From Saccharothrix sp. NRRL B-16314 (lineage in GTDB: Bacteria; Actinomycetota; Actinomycetes; Mycobacteriales; Pseudonocardiaceae): a DNA stretch of 64,000 nucleotides. A program made the translations under genes and the position numbers. The stretch is from the NCBI RefSeq assembly GCF_000716595.1, contig NZ_JNXC01000024.1, forward strand, positions 1-64,000. Reading direction: 5' to 3'. This document shows positions 50,123 to 58,857 of the stretch, one piece after another; position 1 is the stretch's first letter, and each line of letters starts with the position of its first letter. Below the pieces are notes generated by a model, which made no database searches, was not told where the DNA came from, and worked only from the letters and a program-made list of their open reading frames with translations.

Positions 50123-52399
50123 TCAGGCGGGGGAGGAGCGGAAGACGGCGCGGCGGACGCGAGGGCTGAGGTTGCCCAGCGCCTCGTGGACGCGGGCCCG
50201 GCGCGAGCTCTGGTTGACCTCGGCGACGAACGTGCCCGCGCGCGCGGACCACGGCGGCAGCTTGAACAGCGGGTCGAGCAGGAACAGCGGCAGGAACTCG
50301 ACGATCCCGTCGTAGATGCCGCACAGCTCGTCCAACCGGTCCTCGGCGTCGGAGTCGGACGACGACCGGTACCACTGCGACACCGCGCCCCGGAACGCCT
50401 GCACGGCCTGCCGCATGAACACCGCCTGCGCCGCGGCCTGGGTGAACTCCGGCGTCCGCAGCCTGCGGTGCACCGCCTCCTGGGTGGCGGTCGGCGCGTG
50501 GTCGAACGCCTCCTGGAACATCACGTCGACCTGGGTCAGGTCCTCCAGCGCGTCCACCGCGTCCCGGAACAGCCGCTCCACCTCACCGGGCAGCCTGGTC
50601 GACTCCGCAGGGGTCGGCGTGCCGCCGGCCAAAGACCCGAGCTGCCGCTGGATCGCACCGAGCTGCCGGTCCGACGAAGCCCGCACGCCGTCCATGTGCT
50701 CGGCCAGCTGCTCGATGAACCCGTAGATGCTCGACTGCTGCCGGGACAGCCGGTCCATCCCCAGCCGCAGCCCGGACAACGGGTCCGAGTCGCCGTCCAA
50801 GCGCGCGCTCATCGCACCGACCAGCGCCTTGAAGTCGTCCGCGAACGTCCGCTCGACGTACACCAGCGGCTCCCGGCCCAGCAGCTCGCGCAGCTGGATC
50901 GCCACGCCGTCCGCCACCACGCCGTTCACCAGCAGGATGATCTCCGCGTCCGGATCGGCCTCGCCCACCGCCGAGATCCGCCGCATCACCGCGGTCACGT
51001 CCGCGTTGTCCAGCAACGACCGGGTGAGCAGCACGGCGCACCCGCCCTCGCGGTCCGGGAACGTGACCCAGAAGTCCGCCAACGAGTCCTCGGCCGCGCC
51101 GAGCAGGTGCCGGTGCAGGTAGTCCAGGCCGTTGGCGTCGAGCAGCCGGCGGACCACGCCGTCGATGTCGTCCGAGCTGAGCGACCCGAACAGGTCGCGC
51201 GCCGCCTGCCGCACCATGTCCTCCGTGACCACGAACTCGTGGCCCGGCGTCCGGTGCAGGTCGTCCGCCATCCGGAACACCCGGTGGCACAACCGGATCA
51301 CGTTCCGCGCGTTGCCGCGCGCGATGTCACGCAGGTACCGCGTGGTGTCCACGGTGAACGGCGCCAGCTGCGGCGTCCCGAACGCCTGGTCCTGCGCCAA
51401 CGTGATGAACTCGCGCACCTCGCCCTGGCTGAGCCCGGACATCACCACCGTGTAAGGGATGCGCTGGCGGACTGCGGGCGGCAGCACGGACTTGAAGTCC
51501 GGCAGACCGCACAGCACCAGGCACGCCCCGGCCTTCGCGAACACCTGCAACAACGTCTGGAACGCGGCCATGGTCCGTGCGTGCGGCCTGCTGTCCGCGG
51601 AGAAGATCTTGTCCAGCTCGTCGACCGCCAGCACGAACCGCCGCTGCCGGCCGCCGAACAGCAGGGCGAACACGCCCATCGCCTCCAGCGCGGCCACCTC
51701 GGTGTCGATCGGCGCCGCGATGCCCCGCTCCACCAGCACCTGGTCCGGCGTTCCGCCGAGCAGCCACGACCACACCGCGTGCTCGAACCCCGGCCGCAGC
51801 AACAGGGTGAGCGCGGTGCCGAACGCCTTGTTGTTGGTGACCTCGCGCAGCGTGTCCTGGACCTTGCGCAGCAACGCGCTCTCCATCAGGCCCAGCCGTT
51901 CCACGACCTCCTGCGGTTCCAGCTGCCTGCTGCCGAGCCACTCCAGCATGTCGCTGGTCAGGCCGCTGCTCTGGAGCGAGTCGGCGACGATGTCCGCGTA
52001 GTACTCGCTGACCTGCGCACGCACGCCCTCGCGGCCCAGCTTCTGCATGAACCGCCGGTACAGCTCGATGAAGCTCTCCGCCGTCGCGTCGAGGTACAGC
52101 GCGTGGGTCGGGTCGGCCAGCGCCTCCCGCGCGTGCCGGACCAGCCGCACCGCGAGGTGCGTCTTGCCGGTGCCGTAGTCGCCCAGCACGGCCACGACCG
52201 TGCCGGTGCGATCACGTCCGGCGCGCGCGGGCGGCGCGTCGAGGTAGGCGGTGAGGTGCGCGAGGGCCTGCCTGGTCGCGTCGGTGGTGATCGCCACGTC
52301 CACCGCGTCGGGATCGGCGTCGAAGTCCGTGATCCGGGCGACCGCCATCGGCGAGAAGGGGTTCTTCCGCGTGGGCGGGAGGTCGCTGCTACCGCTCAT
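50123..52399 (-). CDS. P-loop ATPase of unknown function (second of a coupled pair)
   Basis: The 758-residue protein has Walker A GDYGTGKTHLAVRL, Walker B RFVLAVDELDKIF and a sensor-type LVLCGLPDFK. A lid-like IARGNARNVIRLCHRVF comes later in the AAA part, and a C-terminal half rich in predicted helices and coiled coil (LRLGMDRLSRQQSSIYGFIE) follows. The ATPase core resembles Orc1/Cdc6- or TniB-like AAA+ folds. It starts at ATG 52399 overlapping the stop of the first ATPase (ATGA). No nuclease or membrane partner is fused. The pair looks like a two-ATPase module of unknown role, perhaps in conflict or DNA handling. Confidence 0.75.
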   Translation of the reverse strand: MSGSSDLPPTRKNPFSPMAVARITDFDADPDAVDVAITTDATRQALAHLTAYLDAPPARAGRDRTGTVVAVLGDYGTGKTHLAVRLVRHAREALADPTHALYLDATAESFIELYRRFMQKLGREGVRAQVSEYYADIVADSLQSSGLTSDMLEWLGSRQLEPQEVVERLGLMESALLRKVQDTLREVTNNKAFGTALTLLLRPGFEHAVWSWLLGGTPDQVLVERGIAAPIDTEVAALEAMGVFALLFGGRQRRFVLAVDELDKIFSADSRPHARTMAAFQTLLQVFAKAGACLVLCGLPDFKSVLPPAVRQRIPYTVVMSGLSQGEVREFITLAQDQAFGTPQLAPFTVDTTRYLRDIARGNARNVIRLCHRVFRMADDLHRTPGHEFVVTEDMVRQAARDLFGSLSSDDIDGVVRRLLDANGLDYLHRHLLGAAEDSLADFWVTFPDREGGCAVLLTRSLLDNADVTAVMRRISAVGEADPDAEIILLVNGVVADGVAIQLRELLGREPLVYVERTFADDFKALVGAMSARLDGDSDPLSGLRLGMDRLSRQQSSIYGFIEQLAEHMDGVRASSDRQLGAIQRQLGSLAGGTPTPAESTRLPGEVERLFRDAVDALEDLTQVDVMFQEAFDHAPTATQEAVHRRLRTPEFTQAAAQAVFMRQAVQAFRGAVSQWYRSSSDSDAEDRLDELCGIYDGIVEFLPLFLLDPLFKLPPWSARAGTFVAEVNQSSRRARVHEALGNLSPRVRRAVFRSSPA

Positions 52400-53349
52400 G
52401 GCCCATTCCCCAGTCCGTTCCGGGACTTCGTGTTCAAGAACGCCCTGATGTCCTCGACGGACACCTGGTCGGTTTCGGAGTAGCCCAGCCCCGTGCCGAG
52501 CTTGTGCTGGTACGTGCCGTGCAGGAAGCGCTGCAGCATGGCGATCGACTGGCAGTGCTTCGCCACCAGCTCGATCGCGCCTTCGCTCAGCCGGGGATAG
52601 CGCCCGGCCGCCGCGTGCCGGGACAGCCGGTCTTCGGCGAACCGCTGCGCGTCGCCCGGGTCGAGCGGGCCGACGTACAGCGTGATCGGCGGGACCCACG
52701 TCTCCAGCTGCCGCACGACGTCGGCGACCTCGTCCGGGCCGAAGTACGCGGACTCGGTCAGGAACAGCACCTTCGCGCTGCTGAACACCCGCGCGTACCG
52801 GATGACCTCGTCCACCAGCTCGTTCGGGCTCGGTAACAGCACGACGAGGGCGACCTCGTCGCGCAGCGCCCGGCCCAGGCGCGGGAAGACGCGGCGCGGC
52901 ACGTCCCGGTCGCCCGTCAGCCGGTCCGCGGCCTCGACCCGCAGCGCGTCGTGGTCCACCAGCAGGTCGAACATCCGGTCGCACACCTCGACGGCGCGCT
53001 GGTCGATGGACAGCTCGTGGTCGGCGGGCAGGCACCCGGTCAGGTCCAGCACGACGCCGCGCATCCCGAGCCCGGCCAACCGGCGGGCCACCCAGTCCGC
53101 GCACCGGTTGACCAGCGCGGTCTTGCCGCAGCCCGACTCGCCGGTGACGAGCACGAGCCGGCCGTGCTCCAGCAGCCCGGTCAGGTCGCCGATCTCCAGC
53201 TGGAACTGCTGGAACGCGCTCTCGGTGCCGTCGACGGGCACGTAGTAGGCGCGGTGCTCCTGCCGGTGCCACGGCCGCAGCGGGCGCATCGGCGTGCTCT
53301 CCCAGCCGGGGAGCGGGAACGGGTTGACCGGTTCGCGGGGCGCGTTCAC
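52396..53349 (-). CDS. P-loop ATPase of unknown function (first of a coupled pair)
   Basis: The 317-residue protein has Walker A GESGCGKTALVNRCA and a Walker B-like RDEVALVVLLPSPN. A late helical region (LSEGAIELVAKHCQSIAMLQ) may be a lid or winged helix. The N-terminus is Pro- and Trp-rich (NPFPLPGWESTPMRPLRPW). The GTG at 53349 is chosen because GGGAG lies upstream and the open frame before it is low-complexity. The next ATPase starts within its stop codon, so the two are made together. The 217 bp upstream, before the SDR gene end, presumably carry the promoter; I see no other gene there. Confidence 0.75.
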   Translation of the reverse strand: MNAPREPVNPFPLPGWESTPMRPLRPWHRQEHRAYYVPVDGTESAFQQFQLEIGDLTGLLEHGRLVLVTGESGCGKTALVNRCADWVARRLAGLGMRGVVLDLTGCLPADHELSIDQRAVEVCDRMFDLLVDHDALRVEAADRLTGDRDVPRRVFPRLGRALRDEVALVVLLPSPNELVDEVIRYARVFSSAKVLFLTESAYFGPDEVADVVRQLETWVPPITLYVGPLDPGDAQRFAEDRLSRHAAAGRYPRLSEGAIELVAKHCQSIAMLQRFLHGTYQHKLGTGLGYSETDQVSVEDIRAFLNTKSRNGLGNGP

Positions 53350-53566
53350 GACGCCGCTCCCGTGCGCACGCGCGGCAACGCGGCGGCTCGACCGGCCCGC
53401 CCGCGGTCCATGCCCACCCCCGTCGCCTCGCGGCGGCATCGCGAAAGCTTCAGCCTACCGACGGAGAGTCGCACACGGACGCGAAACCGTGAGCGCGCCA
53501 ACCCGATCGGCTCAACGGTATTAATGCGGTCGGGTCACCGTTGTGCGGAATCCGGCGACGGACGTG

Positions 53567-54976
53567 TCACCAGGCAGCGGGTGAGTAGTCCTTCAGGAAA
53601 CAGCCGTACAGGTCTTCACCGAGTTCACCGCGCACGATCGGGTCGTACACCCGGGCCGCGCCGTCGACCAGGTCCAGCGGGGCGTGGAAACCCTCGGCGG
53701 CCAGCCGCATCTTGGTCGGGTGCGGCCGTTCGTCGGTGATCCAGCCGGTGTCGACGGCGGTCATCAGGATGCCGTCGGTCAGCATCTCCTCGGCGCTGGT
53801 GCGGGTCAGCATGTTCAGCGCGGCCTTGGCCATGTTCGTGTGCGGGTGGCCGGGGCCCTTGTAGGCGCGGCTGAACTGGCCTTCCATCGCCGACACGTTC
53901 ACCACGTACTTGCGGCGCGCGGGCGAGGCGGCCATCGCCGGGCGCAGCCGGGAGATCAGGATGAACGGCGCGGTGCTGTTGCACAGCTGCACCTCCAGCA
54001 GCTCCACCGGGTCCACCTCGTCGACCCGCTGCACCCAGCTGTTGACCGGGGCCTCGTCCGGCACCAGCCCGCCCGCGTCGATCTCCTTGGACCCGGCGGT
54101 GAGCGCGAGGGCCGTGACGGCGGGGATCGCGTCGGCCAGCGTGCCCGCCAGAGCCACCGGGTGCTCGGACATCGTGTGCCCGAACGTGACGAGTTCCGGC
54201 AGGGTGCCGGACGGGATGCGCCCCAGGTTCAGGGGCTCGGACTCGGCCTCGACCAGCGGCGCGTAGGAGTTCGCCGACCGGCGCACGGTCTGCGCGGCGT
54301 TGTTGATCAGGATGTCCAGCGGGCCGGCGGCGGCCACCTCGTCCGCCAGCTGCACGACCTGGGCCGGGTCGCGCAGGTCGATGCCGACCACGCGGAGCCG
54401 GTGCAGCCAGTCGGCGCTGTCGGGCATGGACGCGAACCGGCGCACCGCGTCACGCGGGAAGCGGGTCGTGATCGTGGTGTGCGCGCCGTCACGCAGCAGC
54501 CGCAGCGCGATGTACATGCCGATCTTGGCCCGGCCGCCGGTGAGCAGGGCGCGCTTGCCGGTCAGGTCCGCGCCCTGGTCGCGCTTGGCCCGGTTCAGCG
54601 CGGCGCACTCGGGGCACAGCTGGTGGTAGAACGCGTCGACCTCGGTGTACCGGCGCTTGCACGTGTAGCAGGACCGGGCGCGCAGCAACGTGCCCGCCTT
54701 CGCGCCGGGCTCCGGCTCGCGCAGCAGCACGCCGCGGGTCTCGTCGTCGATGCGGGACGGCGAGCCGGTCGCGGTCGCCTCGATGACGGCGCGGTCGTTC
54801 GCCGAGATGGTGGCTCGGCGGTCGGCCTTGCGGCGCTTGCGGAGGTTCTTCCAGATGCCGGCGGTGGCCCGGCGGACGGCTACCGCGTCGGGGTGCTCGG
54901 TGTCCAGTTCGTCCACTTGGGCGAGCACCCTCAGGGCGATGTCCAGTTCGGCGGGGTCAATCGACACGACCAGCAC
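53567..54976 (-). CDS. SDR-fold protein with N-terminal zinc ribbon
   Basis: The 469-residue protein has an N-terminal helical part, a four-cysteine zinc-ribbon-like segment (CYTCKRRYTEVDAF and QLCPEC), and an SDR Rossmann domain with TGGRAKIGMYIALRL, DILINNAAQTV and a catalytic-site Ser in VNVSAMEGQF. The usual YxxxK is replaced by TNMAK in PHTNMAKAALNML, so the catalytic Tyr is missing. This form may be non-enzymatic or use another residue. The start is GTG at 54976 or 54967. It is divergent from a SLOG-2TM operon across 67 bp. Confidence 0.78.
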   Translation of the reverse strand: MLVVSIDPAELDIALRVLAQVDELDTEHPDAVAVRRATAGIWKNLRKRRKADRRATISANDRAVIEATATGSPSRIDDETRGVLLREPEPGAKAGTLLRARSCYTCKRRYTEVDAFYHQLCPECAALNRAKRDQGADLTGKRALLTGGRAKIGMYIALRLLRDGAHTTITTRFPRDAVRRFASMPDSADWLHRLRVVGIDLRDPAQVVQLADEVAAAGPLDILINNAAQTVRRSANSYAPLVEAESEPLNLGRIPSGTLPELVTFGHTMSEHPVALAGTLADAIPAVTALALTAGSKEIDAGGLVPDEAPVNSWVQRVDEVDPVELLEVQLCNSTAPFILISRLRPAMAASPARRKYVVNVSAMEGQFSRAYKGPGHPHTNMAKAALNMLTRTSAEEMLTDGILMTAVDTGWITDERPHPTKMRLAAEGFHAPLDLVDGAARVYDPIVRGELGEDLYGCFLKDYSPAAW

Positions 54977-54985
54977 TCTACCCGC

Positions 54986-55018
54986 GGTGAAATTCGCACT
55001 CGGACGGGTGAAATTCGC
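54986..55018. promoter_or_regulatory. Direct repeats in the SDR/SLOG divergent promoter
   Basis: GGTGAAATTCGC occurs at 54986-54997 and 55007-55018, 21 bp apart, which places both copies on the same face of the helix. They fill most of the gap between the two divergent genes and are likely binding sites for a shared regulator. Confidence 0.5.
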
Positions 55019-55043
55019 GTGAGCCACCGCTAGGGTGCCCGGC

Positions 55044-56273
55044 ATGCCTACAGCGGGTACCGGCCCGAGGGTGCGCCGACTGGCCCATCCGGACGCCGAC
55101 ATCAAGGCACGTGCGCTCGGCCTGCCCCGCGGTCGACCGGCCCTCGCGGTGTTCGGCTCGGCTGATCCCCCGGACACCGACCTGGCCGCCACGGTGCTCC
55201 CGGTGCTGCGTGCGGTGCTCGCCGCCGCCGCGCGGGAGGACGCCGTCGTGATCACGGCGGGCGCCGACGTCGGCGTCACGCACCTGGTCGGCCTGGCCGC
55301 CGAATCGCTGGACGGCAGGTGGCCGAGGCTGGTCGGTGTCGCGCCGTCCGGCCGGGTCGCGGCGGAGGACGGCGAGCCCGCCGAGGGTGAGGTGCGGCTC
55401 AACGTGAACCACGACACCGCGGTCCTCGTGCCCGGCTCGCGCTGGGGCGAGGAGGCGCCCGCGCTGTTCCGCACGGTGGACGCCGTCGCCGGGTCGAAGC
55501 GCCCCGCGCTCGCGCTGCTGATCGGTGGCGACGACCTGGCCCGCGCCGCGCTGGTCGACCACCTCGGCCGGGACCGGCCGCTGCTCGTGCTCGCCGGCAC
55601 GGGTGCGCTGGCCGACGAGATCGCGGCCGGCGGCCTCGACGGCGACGACGATCTCGCGGTGCTGGTGCGCAGTGGTCAGGTGGCCGTGGTCCACCTGGAC
55701 GAGGGCGCCGACAAGGTGGTCGCGGTGCTGCGGCGGGTGTTGGGCAACCGGCCCGGCGCCAAGCTGCACGCCGACGTGCCGCCGCCCGCCGTGTGGCCGC
55801 GCGTGCGGTTCCGGGCGCCCGATCCGCGCCCGGTGATCGACCCCGGCTACGTGCTGGACTACCCGCTGCTCGCCGACGCGATCCACGAGGCCAACCAGGC
55901 GGTCGCCCCCGCGCTGCACGAGTGCGAGGTCGCCGCCCTCCGGTCGAGGGAACGCGCCCGGCTCCTCGTGGTGCTCGCCATCGCCGCCGGGTTCGGCACC
56001 ACGCTGTCCGCCGCCCTGCAGGTCTGGCTGCGGGACGAGCCGTGGCCCGGTGTGCTGCTCGCGGTGTCCGGCGCGGCGGCGGCGGTGCTGGCGGTCGTGG
56101 CCCGCGGTGGCGACGACCCCGATACCCGCGTCCGCGCCGAGCAGCTGCGCGCCCTCTACTTCGACCACCTCGCCGCACCACCCGCCGCCGACGACGCCGA
56201 GCGCGAAGACCGCGCCCGCGACCTGGCGACGGCAGTGGCGCGGCTCCGCCACGAATCGGTGAGCCGCACATGA
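55044..56273 (+). CDS. SLOG (LSDAT-like) sensor with C-terminal two-helix membrane segment
   Basis: The 409-residue protein has an N-terminal Rossmann-like domain resembling the TRPM-type SLOG/LSDAT family: ALAVFGSADPPD, VVITAGADVGVTHLVGLAAE, LVGVAPSGRV and NHDTAVLV. Two transmembrane helices follow (LLVVLAIAAGFGTTLSAALQ and GVLLAVSGAAAAVLAVVA) and then a charged tail. SLOG domains are thought to bind nucleotide-derived signals, and 2TM partners (SLATT) are proposed membrane effectors. The stop overlaps the start of a small 2TM gene (ATGA), giving a two-gene module. Confidence 0.72.
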   Translation: MPTAGTGPRVRRLAHPDADIKARALGLPRGRPALAVFGSADPPDTDLAATVLPVLRAVLAAAAREDAVVITAGADVGVTHLVGLAAESLDGRWPRLVGVAPSGRVAAEDGEPAEGEVRLNVNHDTAVLVPGSRWGEEAPALFRTVDAVAGSKRPALALLIGGDDLARAALVDHLGRDRPLLVLAGTGALADEIAAGGLDGDDDLAVLVRSGQVAVVHLDEGADKVVAVLRRVLGNRPGAKLHADVPPPAVWPRVRFRAPDPRPVIDPGYVLDYPLLADAIHEANQAVAPALHECEVAALRSRERARLLVVLAIAAGFGTTLSAALQVWLRDEPWPGVLLAVSGAAAAVLAVVARGGDDPDTRVRAEQLRALYFDHLAAPPAADDAEREDRARDLATAVARLRHESVSRT

Positions 56274-56746
56274 CCAGCGCCGGATCGACCGCAGCACCCG
56301 CAGCACCCGCACCGACCGCAGCACCCGCACCGTCGGCGGCGGTCGACGACCACCGCGAGCAGTTCCTCCGCGCCTACCTCCGGCACCGGGTGGGCGAACG
56401 CCTCGCCGGGTTCGAGCAGGCGCAGTCCCGCTACACGTCGGCGCGGCGCTGGGCGACCGCCGTCACCGTGCTGCTGTTCACCGCCGCGGCGGCGTTGGGC
56501 GCGGTGGCCGTGGCGGACGACGGGCGGCGCGCGCTGTGGGCGTTCCTGGCCACGGTGGCGGCGGCGTTGGCGACGGCGGTCACCACCTACGAGGCCGCGT
56601 TCTCGTTCCGCGCACAGTCCCGTCGTTCGGCGGACGGGGTGGCGCTGCTGCACCTGCTCCAGGCGCACGGCGCGCCGCAGGGCGAGGACGGCGTCAACGC
56701 GTTCCGCACCGAGGTGGAGAGCGTGCTGCGCCACTCGGACCAGTGA
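56270..56746 (+). CDS. SLATT-like two-transmembrane protein
   Basis: The 158-residue protein has a disordered Ala/Pro-rich start and a helix (EQFLRAYLRHRVGERL). The core is QSRYTSARRWATAVTVLLFT, a second hydrophobic helix (LWAFLATVAAALATAVTTYE) and a C-terminal helix. The layout of two membrane helices flanked by amphipathic helices resembles SLATT/DUF4231 effectors, which are proposed to form membrane pores. Coupling to the SLOG gene by an ATGA overlap supports this reading. Confidence 0.72.
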   Translation: MTSAGSTAAPAAPAPTAAPAPSAAVDDHREQFLRAYLRHRVGERLAGFEQAQSRYTSARRWATAVTVLLFTAAAALGAVAVADDGRRALWAFLATVAAALATAVTTYEAAFSFRAQSRRSADGVALLHLLQAHGAPQGEDGVNAFRTEVESVLRHSDQ

Positions 56747-56803
56747 CCCGGCGCTGAAGCGGTTCCGCGGCCGGGTGGACCAGCGTCGGCGGGCCGACCG
56801 GCT

Positions 56804-57760
56804 TCAGCTGGCTGCCACGGCCAAACCGGTGGCGGCCAGCTTCGCGGCCCGCGGCGCGTGACCCCAGATCCGCTCCTGGTACGCGCCCAGCATGGCCGCG
56901 TGGATGTCGTCCACGTACTCGGCCGCCGCGCACTCCCGGTGCCACACCAGGGTGACGCGCCGGTGAACGGGATTGCCCACGATCGGTTTCACCAGGACGC
57001 CCGGGAAGTCCTGCCCGGTCGGGAAGAAACACGCGACGGTGTGCGCGGAACGCACGAGTTCCGCGGCCGTCGCGGAATCGACTCCGAAATGCGTGCAGCG
57101 CGGCGTGAATCCGGCGGCTTCGCAGGCCAGGTGCAGGTTCAGCCGCCCGCCCCCGTAGCTCTCTTCCGGCACCGCCCATTCCTCGTCGGCCAGTTCGGAC
57201 AGCCGAATCTCACTGCGGCCCGACAACCGGTGCCCGGCCGCGATTCCGACCGACATCGGTTCCGTGACGACGGTCCGGTAGTCGACTTCTTCGGGTATCC
57301 GCAGTGGACTCTGGGGAAACTCCGTCGCCAATGCGACGTCCAACTTCGCGGTGCGCACCAGTTCCAGCACCGCGTCGCTGTTGCGTTCGATATGCGTGGT
57401 CTGCGGGTGCGTCGGCAACAAAGTGCGCACCACGCCCACCAGCAACGCGGTCGGCGAACCGGCCACGCCGCCGAGCCGGATGCCCGCGGCGTCGTGCTCG
57501 GCGGCCAGTTTGCGCGCGGTGACAAGCAGATCGTCGAAGCGTTCCACCAGGTCGCGTGATCGCAGCACGACGTGGCGGCCCAATTCGGTCAGCTCCACCC
57601 CGTCCGTGCGGCGCAGGAACAACGGAGCACCGAAGCCGCGTTCGATGCGGCGCAGCTGGGCGGTCAACCCGGCCTGCGCGATCTTCAGCGAGGAAGCGGC
57701 CCGGCTGATGCTGCCCGCTTCCGCCACCGTCAGCACGACGTGGAGGTGCCTGAGCTCCAT
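56804..57760 (-). CDS. LysR-family regulator, divergent from the griI/griH-like operon
   Basis: The 318-residue protein has the LysR helix-turn-helix (VAEAGSISRAASSLKIAQAG, then LTAQLRRIERGFG) and a periplasmic-binding-type co-inducer domain (LRIPEEVDYRTVVTEP, LSELADEEWAVPEE). The ATG at 57760 fits the usual MELRHL start; a GTG at 57766 is also possible. It is divergent from the aromatic-amine biosynthesis operon across about 210 bp that contains an ATAA-N8-TTAT palindrome, and likely controls it. Confidence 0.88.
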   Translation of the reverse strand: MELRHLHVVLTVAEAGSISRAASSLKIAQAGLTAQLRRIERGFGAPLFLRRTDGVELTELGRHVVLRSRDLVERFDDLLVTARKLAAEHDAAGIRLGGVAGSPTALLVGVVRTLLPTHPQTTHIERNSDAVLELVRTAKLDVALATEFPQSPLRIPEEVDYRTVVTEPMSVGIAAGHRLSGRSEIRLSELADEEWAVPEESYGGGRLNLHLACEAAGFTPRCTHFGVDSATAAELVRSAHTVACFFPTGQDFPGVLVKPIVGNPVHRRVTLVWHRECAAAEYVDDIHAAMLGAYQERIWGHAPRAAKLAATGLAVAAS

Positions 57761-57870
57761 GTTCACTGCGGCAGCCTAGGGCAAGGCGGACGGAACGGGC
57801 ACCGACCGGGCGAGTGGGCAGGGGTTGACGCGGAGTCGTGAATGCGGGCCCCCGTTGCTCCAACAGGTGC

Positions 57871-57886
57871 ATAACTGAGGAATTAT
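57871..57886. promoter_or_regulatory. LysR-box-like palindrome
   Basis: ATAACTGAGGAATTAT has perfect ATAA/TTAT arms and lies between the divergent LysR and griI-like genes. Its spacing is close to the T-N11-A pattern of LysR sites. Confidence 0.45.
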
Positions 57887-57971
57887 CGCCACCTCACACC
57901 TCCCGCCGCGCTCACCGGTTCGACCACCCTGCTGGTGGCTATCGCCGAATACCCGGGGAGGTGTGAGCGAC

Positions 57972-58769
57972 ATGAGGAAAGCGTTGCGGCTGCGACGCCT
58001 TTCCCGTCCGCGCGACGACAGGTACCTCTTCGTCCCGCTCGACCACAGCGTTTCCGATGGTCCAGTGGTGCCGCGCGACCGGTGGCACGACCTCATCGAC
58101 TCCGTGGTCGTGGGCGGCGCCGACGCCATCATCGTCCACAAAGGACGAGTCCGGATGATCGACCCGGACGTGCTGGCCGGCTGCGCGCTGGTCGTCCACC
58201 TGAGCGCGGGCACCGCGCACGCCGCGGACACCAACGCCAAGGTGCTGGTCGGCGAGGTGGACGAGGCGCTGCGACTGGGCGCCGACGCGGTGAGCGTGCA
58301 CGTCAACATCGGCGCGGACACCGAGGAGCGGCAGCTCGTCGACTTCGGCGTGGTCGCCAAGGCGTGCGACGAGTGGAACGTGCCGCTGATCGCCATGGCC
58401 TACCCGCGCGGACCGCGGATCGCCGACCCGAACGACCCCGCGCTGCTCGCCCACGTGGTGAACATCGCGGTCGACCTCGGCGCCGACATCGTCAAGACGA
58501 ACCTCGCCCTGCCCGCCGAGCGGATGGCCGACGTCATCGCCAGCTGCCCGATCCCCGTGCTGGTCGCGGGCGGTCCGGCGACCGGCGGCAGCGTGGTCGA
58601 CCACGCCCGCACCGCGATGGCGGTCGGCTGCTCGGGCCTCGCCGTCGGCCGTCGGGTGTTCACCTCGCCCGCGCCGATGTCGCTGGTCGCGGAACTCGCG
58701 TCGATCGTCCACGACGACACCGAGGCGGACCTGGTCCGCGCCATGACGGGCGTCGTGGCCTCGTCATGA
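57972..58769 (+). CDS. griI: 2-amino-3,7-dideoxyheptulosonate-type synthase (GriI/MJ0400-like aldolase)
   Basis: The 265-residue protein is a class I aldolase-type barrel with Asp24 (VPLDHS), Tyr144 (AMAYPRG) and the Schiff-base Lys175 (DIVKTN). All three are shifted by nine from the catalytic residues I recall for MJ0400, which supports the family. GriI condenses aspartate semialdehyde with dihydroxyacetone phosphate in 3-amino-4-hydroxybenzoate formation. ATG 57972 fits GGGGAG upstream; GTG 57963 is possible. A griH-like gene follows after 88 bp. The archaeal-type shikimate route is an alternative, but the gene pair in an actinomycete favours 3,4-AHBA. Confidence 0.83.
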   Translation: MRKALRLRRLSRPRDDRYLFVPLDHSVSDGPVVPRDRWHDLIDSVVVGGADAIIVHKGRVRMIDPDVLAGCALVVHLSAGTAHAADTNAKVLVGEVDEALRLGADAVSVHVNIGADTEERQLVDFGVVAKACDEWNVPLIAMAYPRGPRIADPNDPALLAHVVNIAVDLGADIVKTNLALPAERMADVIASCPIPVLVAGGPATGGSVVDHARTAMAVGCSGLAVGRRVFTSPAPMSLVAELASIVHDDTEADLVRAMTGVVASS

Positions 58770-58857
58770 CCACGTCGCCCGCGGCCACCGCCGGCCACCG
58801 GACCGGCGGTGCGACGGCCGCGGGCGGCGTTCGGGCATTTCACTCATTGGAGAACCG

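Noticed and set aside
49292-52483. Open frame of about 1063 codons crossing the antiporter and opposite the ATPase
   Set aside because: It runs through two real genes in other frames and encodes only low-complexity sequence.
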